DNA from: Bacillus sp. NP157
GTDB lineage: Bacteria; Pseudomonadota; Gammaproteobacteria; Xanthomonadales; Rhodanobacteraceae
Reading direction: 5' to 3'
DNA length: 64,000 nt
Assembly: GCA_018889975.1 (NCBI GenBank)
Contig: CP076546.1
Coordinates: forward strand, 2,914,001-2,978,000
Below the pieces are notes generated by a model. The model did not search any database. It was not told the origin of the DNA and worked only from the letters and a program-made list of their open reading frames with translations. Made by a program: the position numbers and the translations under genes. Position 1 is the first letter of the stretch. Every line of letters begins with the position of its first letter. Positions 26,041 to 33,558 of this stretch are shown here, one piece after another.

Positions 26041-26088
26041 TCGCGCGCAGGCGCGCTCCTACATGTAGGAGCGCGCCTGCGCGCGATC
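26039..26088. repeat. Back-to-back REP pair, perfect 50-bp palindrome
   Basis: Copies at 26041-26062 and 26065-26086 are arranged in the opposite order from the other pairs: their GTAGG ends touch across a 2-base AT centre. The palindrome starts in the TGA stop of the yehS-like gene and lies between two convergent genes. Confidence 0.88.
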
Positions 26089-26103
26089 CAAACCACGCGG
26101 CGC

Positions 26104-26430
26104 TCAAACCACCCGACGCTTCCAGATCACGTAGCGCACCACCAGCGCCACGGCCAGCACGGCCACGAACGCGCCATATCCATAAAGCGCCGGCACCACC
26201 TGCTGCCAGATGGCCCCGCTCTTCGGGCCGAACTGATCCGCCGCCGGCAGTTCCACGGCGTCGTAGGCGAGCAGGGCCGCCTGGATGGACAACACCACCG
26301 CCGCGACCAGCGCCAGCGTGTCGAAAGCGCGCCGCGCAAGCGTGCGCGGCAACGTCTTCGGATAGGCCCAATACGCCCACCCCAACACGATGAGCCAGGG
26401 CGCCAGCAACATCAGTGCGAGGTAGCGCAT
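26104..26430 (-). CDS. Small three-helix membrane protein, function unknown
   Basis: The 108-residue protein has membrane segments YLALMLLAPWLIVLGWAYWA, FDTLALVAAVVLSIQAALLA and YGYGAFVAVLAVALVVRYVI, ending in basic residues WKRRVV. I recognise no family. It lies 5 bases downstream of trpS on the same strand and is probably co-transcribed. Confidence 0.6.
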   Translation of the reverse strand: MRYLALMLLAPWLIVLGWAYWAYPKTLPRTLARRAFDTLALVAAVVLSIQAALLAYDAVELPAADQFGPKSGAIWQQVVPALYGYGAFVAVLAVALVVRYVIWKRRVV

Positions 26431-26435
26431 CGGCT

Positions 26436-27803
26436 TTACTCCTGGTCGGCGGCCAGTGCGTCCAGCGCGGCGCGCAGGCGCAGGATGGCAGTGGCGCGCG
26501 CCACCTCGTCGGGGTAGGACTGGCCGTTGGCCACCACCTGCCCATCGATCAGCAGCGCGACGTGGTCACCCTGCGATTCGATCGCGGCGGCGGATCCACC
26601 CAGGGTCGACAGCGCCTGGCGCAGCTGGCCCGCGGCCTTCGGATCCTTGAACGGCACCGAGAGCAGCAGCTCCTCGCCATCCGCGCCGAACAGACGGAAG
26701 CGGAAGCTGCCATCGTCCTCGCGGAAACTGGCGAAGCGCGGCGGCCTGGCTTTCGCCGGCGCCTTCGCAGCCTCAGGCTGGGCCTTTGCCGCCGGACGGA
26801 ACGTGCGCAGGCCCACGGCCTCGCGCAGTTCGGCCAGCAGGGGGACGGCGATGGAACGCGCCTTCGCGGCGCCTGCCAGCAGGATGTCTTCCATGTCGTC
26901 AGGGCGCGCCATCAGCGAGTCGTAGCGCTCGCGCATCGGCGCCACGTCGGCCTCGATCCGCTCGAACAACACCTGCTTGGCTTCGCCCCAGCCCAGTCCG
27001 CCATGCAACGCATCGGCGAATGCCGCGCTTTCCGACGGAGAGGCGAAGGCCTTGAAGATCGTGAACAGCGCGGAGTCGTCGGTGTCTTTCGGCTCGCCGG
27101 GCGCGCGCGAATCGGTGACGATCTTCATGATCGCTTCGCGCAGGGCCTTCGAACCGCCATCGAACAGCGGGATGGTGTTGTCGTAGCTCTTCGACATCTT
27201 CCGGCCGTCCAGGCCCGGCAGGGTCGCCACCTGTTCTTCGATCTGCACTTCCGGCAGCACGAAGTACTCGCGGCCGTAGATATGGTTGAAGCGCTGGGCG
27301 ATATCGCGCGCCATCTCGATGTGCTGGATCTGGTCGCGGCCTACCGGCACCTTGTTCGCGTTGAAGGCGAGGATGTCGGCGGCCATGAGCACCGGGTACA
27401 TGTAGAGGCCGGCGGTGACGCCCGCATCCGGGTCTTCATGCAGCTCGACGTTGCGGTCGACCGCGGCCTTGTAGGCGTGCGCCCGATTGAGCAGGCCCTT
27501 GCCGGTGACACAGGTCAGCAGCCACATCAGCTCGGGCACCTCGGGGATGTCCGACTGGCGGTAGATGGTCGCGGTCTCCGGATCCAGGCCTCCGGCCAGC
27601 CAGGTCGCCGTGATCTTCATGCGCGAGGCGGCCACGCGCTCGGCGTCGTCCGCCTTGATCAGCGCGTGGTAGTCGGCCATGAAGTAGAAGGCATCCACGT
27701 TGGGATCCTTGCTCGCGACGATGGCCGGACGGATCGCACCGGCAAAGTTGCCGAGGTGCGGCGTGCCGGTGGTGGTGATGCCGGTAAGAACACGGGTACG
27801 CAT
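26436..27803 (-). CDS. trpS: Tryptophanyl-tRNA synthetase with C-terminal YegP-like (DUF1508-type) extension
   Basis: This class I synthetase (455 residues) charges tRNA-Trp. The HIGH-type motif is TPHLGN at 14-19 and the KMSKS loop is at 202-206 in GRKMSKSYDN. GLYMYPVLMAADILAF is the tryptophan-pocket helix. The catalytic part ends near residue 340, and a proline/alanine linker leads to about 100 extra residues. Their core, FASFREDDGSFRFRLFGADG then EELLLSVPF, resembles the YegP/DUF1508 fold. Such long forms occur in Xanthomonadales. The ATG at 27803 (MRTRVLTGITTTG) fits the family better than 27821. The function of the extra domain is unknown. Confidence 0.93.
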   Translation of the reverse strand: MRTRVLTGITTTGTPHLGNFAGAIRPAIVASKDPNVDAFYFMADYHALIKADDAERVAASRMKITATWLAGGLDPETATIYRQSDIPEVPELMWLLTCVTGKGLLNRAHAYKAAVDRNVELHEDPDAGVTAGLYMYPVLMAADILAFNANKVPVGRDQIQHIEMARDIAQRFNHIYGREYFVLPEVQIEEQVATLPGLDGRKMSKSYDNTIPLFDGGSKALREAIMKIVTDSRAPGEPKDTDDSALFTIFKAFASPSESAAFADALHGGLGWGEAKQVLFERIEADVAPMRERYDSLMARPDDMEDILLAGAAKARSIAVPLLAELREAVGLRTFRPAAKAQPEAAKAPAKARPPRFASFREDDGSFRFRLFGADGEELLLSVPFKDPKAAGQLRQALSTLGGSAAAIESQGDHVALLIDGQVVANGQSYPDEVARATAILRLRAALDALAADQE

Positions 27804-27850
27804 GGGGGCCTTGATACGCAACGGACGGAAACCGTCCGAGTGTAGCCTCC

Positions 27851-28771
27851 TCAGCGCATCAGGGTCGACTTCCCGAACAACGACTCCACCAGCTCCACCG
27901 CCAGCTTCGCCGTCTGGTTCCGCTTATCGAACGCCGGGTTCAGCTCCACGATATCCAGCGAGCCTACCCGCCCGGTGTCGGCGATCATCTCCATCACCAA
28001 CTGGGCCTCGCGATAGTTCGGGCCGCCCCTCACCGTGGTGCCCACGCCCGGGGCGATGCTCGGGTCGAGGAAGTCGACGTCGAAGCTGACATGCAGGTGG
28101 GTATCGTCGTCCACGCCGGCCAGGGCCTCTTCCATCGCGGCCTTGATGCCGATCTCGTCGATGTAGCGCATGTCGTAGATATCGATGCCCACTTCGTGGA
28201 CAAGGCGCTTCTCGCCCTCATCCACCGAGCGGATGCCGATCTGGCGGATGACGTCGGGGCTGATCGCCGGCGTGGTGCCGCCGATGCCGGTCAGCGCGTC
28301 CGGGCCGTGGCCGCAGAGGCACGCGACCGGCATGCCGTGGATATTGCCCGACGGGGTGATGTTGCTGGTGTTGAAGTCGGCGTGGGCGTCCAGCCACAAC
28401 ACGCGAAGCTTCTTGCCCTTGTCCCGGCAATAACGGGCCACGGCCGAAATGGAACCGATGGCGAGGCAGTGGTCGCCGCCCAGCATGATCGGCAGGTGGC
28501 CGTCGTTGAGCGCCCCGTAGATCGCCTCGTGGGTGGCGGTATTCCAGGCCACGGCTTCGTCCAGGTGGCGATAGCCATTGGTCGGCGGCAGCCAGGGGTT
28601 GAGCGGGCCGGCCACGTTGCCGCGGTCGACCACGTGCATGCCGCGCCTGGACAGCCGCTCGGCCAGCCGTGCGACGCGCAGGGCCTCGGGGCCCATGGAA
28701 CTGCCGCGGTGGCCGGCGCCGATATCAGTGGGGACGCCGACGAGGGCGACCGAACGGGTGGTAGGGCTCAT
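27851..28771 (-). CDS. rocF: Arginase
   Basis: The 306-residue ureohydrolase splits arginine to ornithine and urea. The binuclear manganese ligands are seen in MLGGDHCLAIG, WLDAHADFNT and HVSFDVDFLDPSIAPGVGT. GNIHGMPVACLCG is the conserved substrate loop, and the C-terminal glutamate motif LDIVELNPAFD is intact. It lies between trpS and a rhodanese on the same strand. No other arginine-degradation genes are adjacent, but an argP/argO pair for arginine/lysine export occurs 16 kb further on. Confidence 0.94.
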   Translation of the reverse strand: MSPTTRSVALVGVPTDIGAGHRGSSMGPEALRVARLAERLSRRGMHVVDRGNVAGPLNPWLPPTNGYRHLDEAVAWNTATHEAIYGALNDGHLPIMLGGDHCLAIGSISAVARYCRDKGKKLRVLWLDAHADFNTSNITPSGNIHGMPVACLCGHGPDALTGIGGTTPAISPDVIRQIGIRSVDEGEKRLVHEVGIDIYDMRYIDEIGIKAAMEEALAGVDDDTHLHVSFDVDFLDPSIAPGVGTTVRGGPNYREAQLVMEMIADTGRVGSLDIVELNPAFDKRNQTAKLAVELVESLFGKSTLMR

Positions 28772-28779
28772 GGTCTTAC

Positions 28780-29172
28780 TCAGGGTTGGGGGCGTTCTTC
28801 AACCAGCGGACGGCCGTCGGCGCGCCATGCATCGGCGCTTCCTTCGAGCAGGTGCACGTTGGTGTAGCCCAGGGATTGCAAGGTGTCGCGGGCACGCGCG
28901 GCGCGCTTGCCTGACTTGCAGTAGACGACCAGTTCCTGGTCGCGCCGCGCACCGAGGACGCCGTGGCGGACCGCCACCTCATCCACGGGCACGTTCAAGG
29001 CACCCGCCAGGTGGCCGTCGCGATATTCCCCGGGCGTGCGCACGTCGAGCACGACGGGCGCCTGGTGCGCCGCCATCCGCGACGCCAGCGCCTCCCGGGA
29101 AACGTCCTGCGCCCCTGCCACGAAAGGCACGGCAAGCAACACACACGCGAGGGACACGCAAAGACGAGTCAT
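28780..29172 (-). CDS. Exported single-domain rhodanese
   Basis: The 130-residue product has a signal peptide (LCVSLACVLLAVPFVAGAQ) and one rhodanese domain: VVLDVRTPGEYRDGHLAGA, NVPVDEVA, and the active loop VVYCKSGKRAARA with the catalytic cysteine. A VHLLEGSADAWRADGRPL end follows. The CKSGKR loop is typical of sulfurtransferase-type rather than phosphatase-type domains. It is upstream of arginase with 8 bases between them, so co-transcription is likely. The ATG at 29172 is used; an ATG two codons earlier is possible. Confidence 0.88.
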   Translation of the reverse strand: MTRLCVSLACVLLAVPFVAGAQDVSREALASRMAAHQAPVVLDVRTPGEYRDGHLAGALNVPVDEVAVRHGVLGARRDQELVVYCKSGKRAARARDTLQSLGYTNVHLLEGSADAWRADGRPLVEERPQP

Positions 29173-29284
29173 GCCCACAAGTTTACACGGGGTACTGTCA
29201 CGGCCACGTTGCAGTGCGGCAGGAGGCAGACGCCCACGTAGACGGAGACTTCTCCTACAACACCGACGGAACCAGACCTACATC

Positions 29285-29314
29285 TTACAACCTATATTTT
29301 TTATAGGTTATAGT
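29285..29314 (+). promoter_or_regulatory. Promoter and palindromic operator of the DUF4258/HTH pair
   Basis: AACCTATA and TATAGGTT (29289-29296 and 29302-29309) form a perfect 8-bp dyad with a 5-base T spacer. It sits between a TTACAA -35 (29285-29290) and a TATAGT -10 (29309-29314) that are 18 bases apart. This is the usual place for an autoregulatory antitoxin to bind. Confidence 0.65.
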
Positions 29315-29337
29315 CCCCTAACGACGGACGCCACGGG

Positions 29338-29658
29338 ATGGCTAATCGAGCAGTCACGCCCTTGCGGCTATCGGACGCTACCGCGCTCGGACACCTACGG
29401 CGCCTATCCGAAGACCCTTCGCGGATCCACGTGACGCGGCATGCCGAGCAGAGGATGGTCGAGCGCGAGATAACGCTGAAGCAGCTACTTACGTGCCTGC
29501 GTCGTGGCGACCTTGCCGAGTCGCCTCGGCTGGACGAGCACGGAAACTGGAAGCTGGTGGTTGAGGCATACACGGCGGGTGATCACCTGGCATCGATCGT
29601 CGCCCTCGATACCCGACAACCGCAGGCTATCGTCATCACGACTTTCTGGGTGCTTTGA
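29338..29658 (+). CDS. DUF4258 protein, putative toxin of a type II toxin-antitoxin-like pair
   Basis: The 106-residue protein has the DUF4258 core: IHVTRHAEQRMVEREITLKQ then a strand pair GNWKLVVEAY and ASIVALDTRQPQAIVITTFW. The H-x-x-x-R-M-x-x-R pattern and the closing strand resemble small RNase-like toxins of the RelE/MqsR type, though DUF4258 activity is not generally established. The next gene, a helix-turn-helix protein, begins one base after its stop, giving the toxin-first order of HigBA and MqsRA. A palindromic operator precedes the pair. Base composition is lower in GC than in neighbouring housekeeping genes, which suggests acquisition. Confidence 0.7.
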   Translation: MANRAVTPLRLSDATALGHLRRLSEDPSRIHVTRHAEQRMVEREITLKQLLTCLRRGDLAESPRLDEHGNWKLVVEAYTAGDHLASIVALDTRQPQAIVITTFWVL

Positions 29659-29659
29659 G

Positions 29660-30100
29660 ATGTATCACTATCAAACGTGCGGCCTTGAAAACGTATGGCT
29701 GACCAATGGCTTCGAACACTCGGAGACGGTCTACGGCACTGCCGTCGCGGTCGCCGACGTCCTCGGCCTCGACAGGGAGATCGCCCTTACGCTGGCGGTC
29801 AAGATCGCCCCACTGTCGGGTCGCGAGGTGCGCTTCCTTCGTAAGCACATGGAGCTCTCACAGGAATCCCTGGGCTCGCTTCTCGGCATCGGAGCCCAGT
29901 CGATTGCGCTGTGGGAAAAGGAGCGTAGTCCCATCCCGCGCACCTCCGAGAAACTGCTTCGCCTGATCGCGCTGGGCCATTGCAATGGTCATGCGACGAT
30001 CCGCAAGGCGATCGATCAGATCAACATCGACGACAACGCGAGGCACGGTGCACGCATGGTGTTCAGGGAGTCGGGGAATCGCTGGCAGTACGTTGCCTGA
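29660..30100 (+). CDS. HTH (XRE-type) regulator, putative antitoxin partner of DUF4258 protein
   Basis: The 146-residue protein has an N-terminal part (MYHYQTCGLENVWLTNGFEH, then TVYGTAVAVADVLGLDREIA) followed by a helix-turn-helix at about 63-108. That region reads LSGREVRFLRKHMELSQESL then LGIGAQSIALWEKERSPIPR. The layout matches the MqsA-like and DUF4258-associated regulators annotated as Cro/C1-type antitoxins. A cysteine-rich zinc site, as in true MqsA, is absent. The ATG at 29660 is one base past the stop of the toxin gene. Its 3' end overlaps the convergent hydrolase by 38 bases. Confidence 0.75.
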   Translation: MYHYQTCGLENVWLTNGFEHSETVYGTAVAVADVLGLDREIALTLAVKIAPLSGREVRFLRKHMELSQESLGSLLGIGAQSIALWEKERSPIPRTSEKLLRLIALGHCNGHATIRKAIDQINIDDNARHGARMVFRESGNRWQYVA

Positions 30101-30848
30101 GCGACGCGCACAGCGCATCCGCGGACAGGATGGTGTTGTGCCCGGCGTCGACATGAAGCCACGCGACCGGCGGTTGCGGTAGCGCACGAACCAGCGCCTC
30201 CGTGCGTCCGGCAGGGATGACCTCATCGTGGTTGGCCTGCAGCACGATGACCGGAACGCCACCAAGCTTCTGCGCTGCGACGTCGCTATCGAAGTGATCG
30301 TGCATGATCAGGCTGACCGGCAAACCATGCATGTTGTCGTCCGCCACGCGGGTCATCTTGTCGTAGGGCGTTACCAGCCAAAGCATGTCTGGTTTACGCG
30401 CCGCCGCTACCTGCGTGGCAACGCCCGTACCGATGCTGATGCCGAGGATGCCGACACGGGCGTGGGTCTTCTTGATTTCGTCGACAAGGGCGATGCCATC
30501 GGCCACGAAATCGCGTTCGCGTGGCCGGCCCATCTGCCCCTCGTAGCCGCGGTACGGCATGAGATACACCGCGCGCGTGGTGCACTGCTCCAGCCGCGGC
30601 GCGTAGCGCGACAGGCTCATGCCGTTGCCACCGAATACCACGAGGGCGTCCCCGGCCTCCGGATGCAGGATCCATCCGCGCATGACGCCGTCAGCTCGCT
30701 GCACGCGAAGATCGCCGAATGGCCGCGTTGCCTGCGCACCGGGATACAGAAGCTGGTCCTGCATCGCGTAAAGCGATGCCCCCGCGAAAATGGCCGTGAG
30801 GGCGAGGAAGGCCAGTAGCAGAAGGATCCAGCGGGTCGTTCGCTTCAT
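30063..30848 (-). CDS. Membrane-anchored alpha/beta hydrolase, function unknown
   Basis: The 261-residue protein begins with an N-terminal membrane anchor (WILLLLAFLALTAIFAGASL). An alpha/beta-hydrolase fold follows: ALVVFGGNGMSLSRYAPRLE (oxyanion region), the nucleophile elbow VGILGISIGTGVATQ with the serine in GISIG, the acid in LQANHDEVIPAG, and the histidine in LHVDAGHNTIL. It resembles the YfhR/FrsA-like serine hydrolases. It is convergent with the HTH gene and overlaps its last 38 bases. The substrate is unknown. It marks the left half of the accessory islet. Confidence 0.8.
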   Translation of the reverse strand: MKRTTRWILLLLAFLALTAIFAGASLYAMQDQLLYPGAQATRPFGDLRVQRADGVMRGWILHPEAGDALVVFGGNGMSLSRYAPRLEQCTTRAVYLMPYRGYEGQMGRPRERDFVADGIALVDEIKKTHARVGILGISIGTGVATQVAAARKPDMLWLVTPYDKMTRVADDNMHGLPVSLIMHDHFDSDVAAQKLGGVPVIVLQANHDEVIPAGRTEALVRALPQPPVAWLHVDAGHNTILSADALCASLRQRTASDSPTP

Positions 30849-30965
30849 GCGGCGAGCCAGGTTGGGGGACGGGACGGTACGTCAAAGAGTTGCCTTGGCG
30901 GCTACGCGCCGTCGATCAGATTGCTGACAAGAAGCAAGAAAACACCTACGCCAACCGGCAGTCAG

Positions 30966-31136
30966 CGCCTACGCGAGAGGCGTTGACCCGAAGGACACCT
31001 GATTACATACTTTCGCCCGACAGGTAAAGCCTGGGATCACCGCGATACCCACGAAGGCGTCGTAAGCGCGTTGTAAACGCGCCGGCCCCAGGGTCTGTCA
31101 CCATCGAAGGGCCTCCATGTGGGGCCTTTCGTTTTT
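30966..31136 (+). ncRNA. Candidate structured RNA ending in an intrinsic terminator
   Basis: The plus strand offers a 5-bp stem, a 6-bp outer stem enclosing a 7-bp hairpin with a 3-base loop, and a terminal 11-bp stem followed by TTTTT. The order, ending at a terminator 20 bases before the DUF3800 ATG, fits either an independent small RNA or an attenuating leader. The 5' end is not defined. I recognise no known RNA family. Confidence 0.35.
31105..31136 (+). terminator. Strong intrinsic terminator upstream of the DUF3800 gene
   Basis: Bases 31105-31115 and 31121-31131 form a continuous 11-bp stem with two G-U pairs around CATGT, followed by TTTTT. It lies only 20 bases before the next start codon. 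Confidence 0.8.
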
Positions 31137-31156
31137 CTCGAGCAAGGAAGCTCACG

Positions 31157-31825
31157 ATGCACATTTATGCCGACGAAAGCGGCGACCTCGGCTGGAACTT
31201 CGAACCACCCTATGGCAGGCGCGGCTCCAGCCGGTTCCTTACCATCTTTGCCACGTGCGTCCCGGACGAAAAATGCCACCATCTCGATCGCGTCGTGCGA
31301 CAGATGTATAAGGCGAGCCGGTGGACGACGAAGAAAGAGCGCAAATGGACGGATGCGAGTGAGCCGTCGAGACTGCACTTCGTAAGGCAGGCCGCGCAGC
31401 TCCTGCGCAAGCATCCCGACATTTCATACCACGCCATCGTGGCATACAAGCCCAACGTCATGAGGCACATCCGCGACGATCCGAACAAGCTCTACAACTA
31501 CATGCTGAAGCTGATGCTTCTGGACGAGATGAAGAAGCATCAGACCGTGCACTTCATCCCGGATCATCGTTCAGTCAAGGTCGAGAGCGGAAGCTCGTTG
31601 CACGACTACCTGCAGACCGAGCTATGGCTTGCATTGGAAGTGCCTACTCGGCTGCATACAAAGAGCGCAGATAGTGGCCAATGCAGGGCTCTTCAGTTTG
31701 CCGACTTCATGGCGGGCGCGATCAACGCAATGTTCGAGCATGGCCGGGCCCAGTACGCCTCGGCGGAGGGACTCGTCGTAGAGACGAAGAGGCTGTACTT
31801 CCCGCGCCCCTTGGGGCGAGCCTGA
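31157..31825 (+). CDS. DUF3800 domain protein
   Basis: The 222-residue protein begins MHIYADESGDLGWNF, the conserved D-E-S-G motif of DUF3800. It ends with an internal acidic pattern HFIPDHRSVK and QCRALQFADFMAGAINAMFE, the conserved Q-x-A-D-x-x-x-G motif. Together these acidic residues suggest an RNase H-like nuclease fold; that is family-level inference. AAGGAAGC precedes the ATG. Family members occur often in variable regions and near defence or mobile genes. It stands alone between a terminator and a tRNA-Thr gene whose CCA end is 13 bases past its stop. Confidence 0.85.
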   Translation: MHIYADESGDLGWNFEPPYGRRGSSRFLTIFATCVPDEKCHHLDRVVRQMYKASRWTTKKERKWTDASEPSRLHFVRQAAQLLRKHPDISYHAIVAYKPNVMRHIRDDPNKLYNYMLKLMLLDEMKKHQTVHFIPDHRSVKVESGSSLHDYLQTELWLALEVPTRLHTKSADSGQCRALQFADFMAGAINAMFEHGRAQYASAEGLVVETKRLYFPRPLGRA

Positions 31826-31838
31826 TTTACTGTTTAGC

Positions 31839-31914
31839 TGGTGCCGACACCCGGATTCGAACTGGGGACCTACCGCTTACAAGGCGGTTGCTCTACCAAC
31901 TGAGCTATGCCGGC
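31839..31914 (-). tRNA. tRNA-Thr (anticodon TGT)
   Basis: The minus strand folds as a 76-base tRNA. The acceptor GCCGGCA pairs with TGTCGGC, the D arm has AGCTCAGTTGGTAGAGC, and the anticodon stem CCGCC/AGCGG region carries loop CTTGTAA with anticodon TGT. The T arm contains GTTCGAATC, and the discriminator A is followed by an encoded CCA (31839-31841). It reads ACA threonine codons. Its 3' end faces the DUF3800 gene, so this is the end where integrative elements usually insert. Confidence 0.96.
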
Positions 31915-31930
31915 GAAGGCGGGGAGTTTA

Positions 31931-32734
31931 TCAGAAGCAGCCGGTGGGTCGGGCGGTGACGCCCGGGGTGCGGATGGCCCGGCGGGCGTCGTTTCCGTTT
32001 TCCTCCGGGACGACGACATCGAGCCACCACACCGGCGTCGTTTCGGTGCGCTCGCTCATCCGCGCGGGAAAGCCGGCGGCGATCACCTCGTCGCGGCGCT
32101 TGCGGGCGTTCGCGGGGTCGTGGAACAGGCCGAGGGCGACGGAGTTCTGCAGCTCGCCCTGCGCGGTCACCACGAAATAATCCTTGATGCCTTTCGCTTC
32201 GAGCCGCCGGGCCTGGGCGAGCGCCTGTTCGCGGGTCGGCTGCGATGGCAGGAAGACACGCCAGCCGCGCGACTCGCTGGTCTGGTCCTGCCGTTGGCGG
32301 CTGCGCACGGTGTGGGCGGCCATGGCCGTGCGCGTGGTGCGCAGGTCGACCTGGTTGGCGAACGGGCCGACCGCGAGGCACTTGTAGCTGCGTTTCGGAC
32401 TGGTCGGGGCGGTCGTGGGAACGGCCGGGGTTGTCGCCGCCGCGATTTTCGGCGGCTCTGGCGCGGGCGCCTTCGGCGTCAGGGTCACGGGCTTCGCAGC
32501 AGGACTCGATGCGGCGGCAACGGGCGTGCTGGATGCAGGCGCTGGCTTCGCGGTCGAGGTCGTGGTCGCCACCGCGGCCGTGGCTGACGCCGGCAGTTCG
32601 GCCAACAGCTTCAACTGCGGCACGCCCTTGTCCGTCGCCTCCACGGCGTGCGTGCCGCTCTCGCCAAGCAGCAGCCATGCGGCCACCGCAATGTTGAGGG
32701 CGATCAGCAGTACGAACAGCAAACGCAGCAGCAT
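31931..32734 (-). CDS. SPOR-domain inner-membrane protein
   Basis: The 267-residue protein has one N-terminal membrane helix (MLLRLLFVLLIALNIAVAAW). A long Ala/Pro/Thr-rich periplasmic linker (about 60-125) follows, then a C-terminal domain with YKCLAVGPFANQVD, GWRVFLPSQPTREQALAQAR, KGIKDYFVV and SVALGLFHDPANARKRRDEV. The G-L-F pattern and repeated strand-helix units are those of SPOR domains that bind denuded septal peptidoglycan. It lies directly downstream of coaX, 65 bases apart, and is probably in the birA-coaX operon. The ATG at 32734 is chosen because it starts just before the helix. Confidence 0.8.
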   Translation of the reverse strand: MLLRLLFVLLIALNIAVAAWLLLGESGTHAVEATDKGVPQLKLLAELPASATAAVATTTSTAKPAPASSTPVAAASSPAAKPVTLTPKAPAPEPPKIAAATTPAVPTTAPTSPKRSYKCLAVGPFANQVDLRTTRTAMAAHTVRSRQRQDQTSESRGWRVFLPSQPTREQALAQARRLEAKGIKDYFVVTAQGELQNSVALGLFHDPANARKRRDEVIAAGFPARMSERTETTPVWWLDVVVPEENGNDARRAIRTPGVTARPTGCF

Positions 32735-32799
32735 GGTGGCCTTGGATGTCGAAGTGGGCCTGCGCGCGTTCCCCTGTAAGAACCGGCAGCGACTGGATT

Positions 32800-33558
32800 C
32801 TAGGCGAATTCCGAGCCGTCGGCGTACGTCCGGGCCCACACGGCGAGACCACGCAGGACGAGGTCGGGCACGATGCTCACCGGCCGCTCCAGCAGCGGGG
32901 CGAGCAACTCGGCATCGCCGCCACCGAGCGTCACCGCCGGCTGGCCACCGAGTTGCGCGGCCGCACGCTGGACGAAGCGATCCACCAGCGCGGCACTCGC
33001 CTGCCAGCAGCCCGACGCCAGGCCATCGGCCGTGTTGTCGGCGAGGTCACGCACGGCGCCGGCGTGCGCGGGGCGCACCTGCACCGTGGCACCCAGCACC
33101 GACTGCTGCATCAGCAGCGGGCCGGGGGCGATCCATCCACCGAGGTGACGGCCCTCGCCATCGAGCGCGTCCAGGGTCAGCGCCGTACCGACGCTGGCGA
33201 GCACGCACGGCGCCCTCCCCGCATCCCACGCCGCGACCATTGCAAGGAACCGGTCGACACCGAGCCGCTGCGGTTCGGCGTAGGCATTACGCACCCCACA
33301 GGCTTCGGCGGGGGTGCGGACCCAGGTCGGGGCGCGCGCGAACGCGCTGCCCGCGGCGACGGCCACGGCGGTCTCGCGCGCGGCGTCGACCACCGATGCG
33401 CCCACGACACGATCCGGCCGGGGCCAGCTGGCCCACAGTGTCGCCAGTTCATGCGCGATGTCGGCATCCCAGCCGAAGGCACCACGGTGGGTGAATTCCG
33501 CGCCGTCGAACAGGGCGAATTTCAGGCGTGTGTTGCCGAGGTCGAGGAGCAGGATCAT
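32800..33558 (-). CDS. coaX: Type III pantothenate kinase
   Basis: The 252-residue enzyme phosphorylates pantothenate in the first step of CoA synthesis. Type III marks include the ASKHA phosphate loop DLGNTRLKFALFDG at 6-19, the substrate-pocket LGVDRFLAMVAAWDAG, SVGTALTLDAL, and GGWIAPGPLLMQQSV. The terminal TLGGGDAELLAP is conserved. Its start codon overlaps the birA stop by 4 bases (ATGA), the usual birA-coaX coupling. Confidence 0.95.
   Translation of the reverse strand: MILLLDLGNTRLKFALFDGAEFTHRGAFGWDADIAHELATLWASWPRPDRVVGASVVDAARETAVAVAAGSAFARAPTWVRTPAEACGVRNAYAEPQRLGVDRFLAMVAAWDAGRAPCVLASVGTALTLDALDGEGRHLGGWIAPGPLLMQQSVLGATVQVRPAHAGAVRDLADNTADGLASGCWQASAALVDRFVQRAAAQLGGQPAVTLGGGDAELLAPLLERPVSIVPDLVLRGLAVWARTYADGSEFA

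Larger units (their letters stand above)
30849..31156. other. Gene-free stretch with a cluster of hairpins
   Basis: No ORF is supportable in these 308 bases. The right half carries several nested dyads: CGCCT/AGGCG at 30966-30982, CCTGGG/CCCAGG at 31031-31036 and 31087-31092 around a perfect GCGCGTT-GTA-AACGCGC hairpin at 31066-31082, and a strong terminator at 31105-31136. A small structured RNA or a leader of the DUF3800 gene would explain this. Confidence 0.5.

Noticed and set aside
30966-31136. A tmRNA, RNase P RNA or type III antitoxin repeat RNA
   Set aside because: None of the diagnostic tRNA-like ends, conserved core motifs or tandem repeats of those RNAs is present.
31839-31914. Integration site (att) at the tRNA-Thr 3' end
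   Set aside because: No direct repeat of the tRNA end and no integrase gene were found in the islet, so a defined attachment site cannot be claimed.
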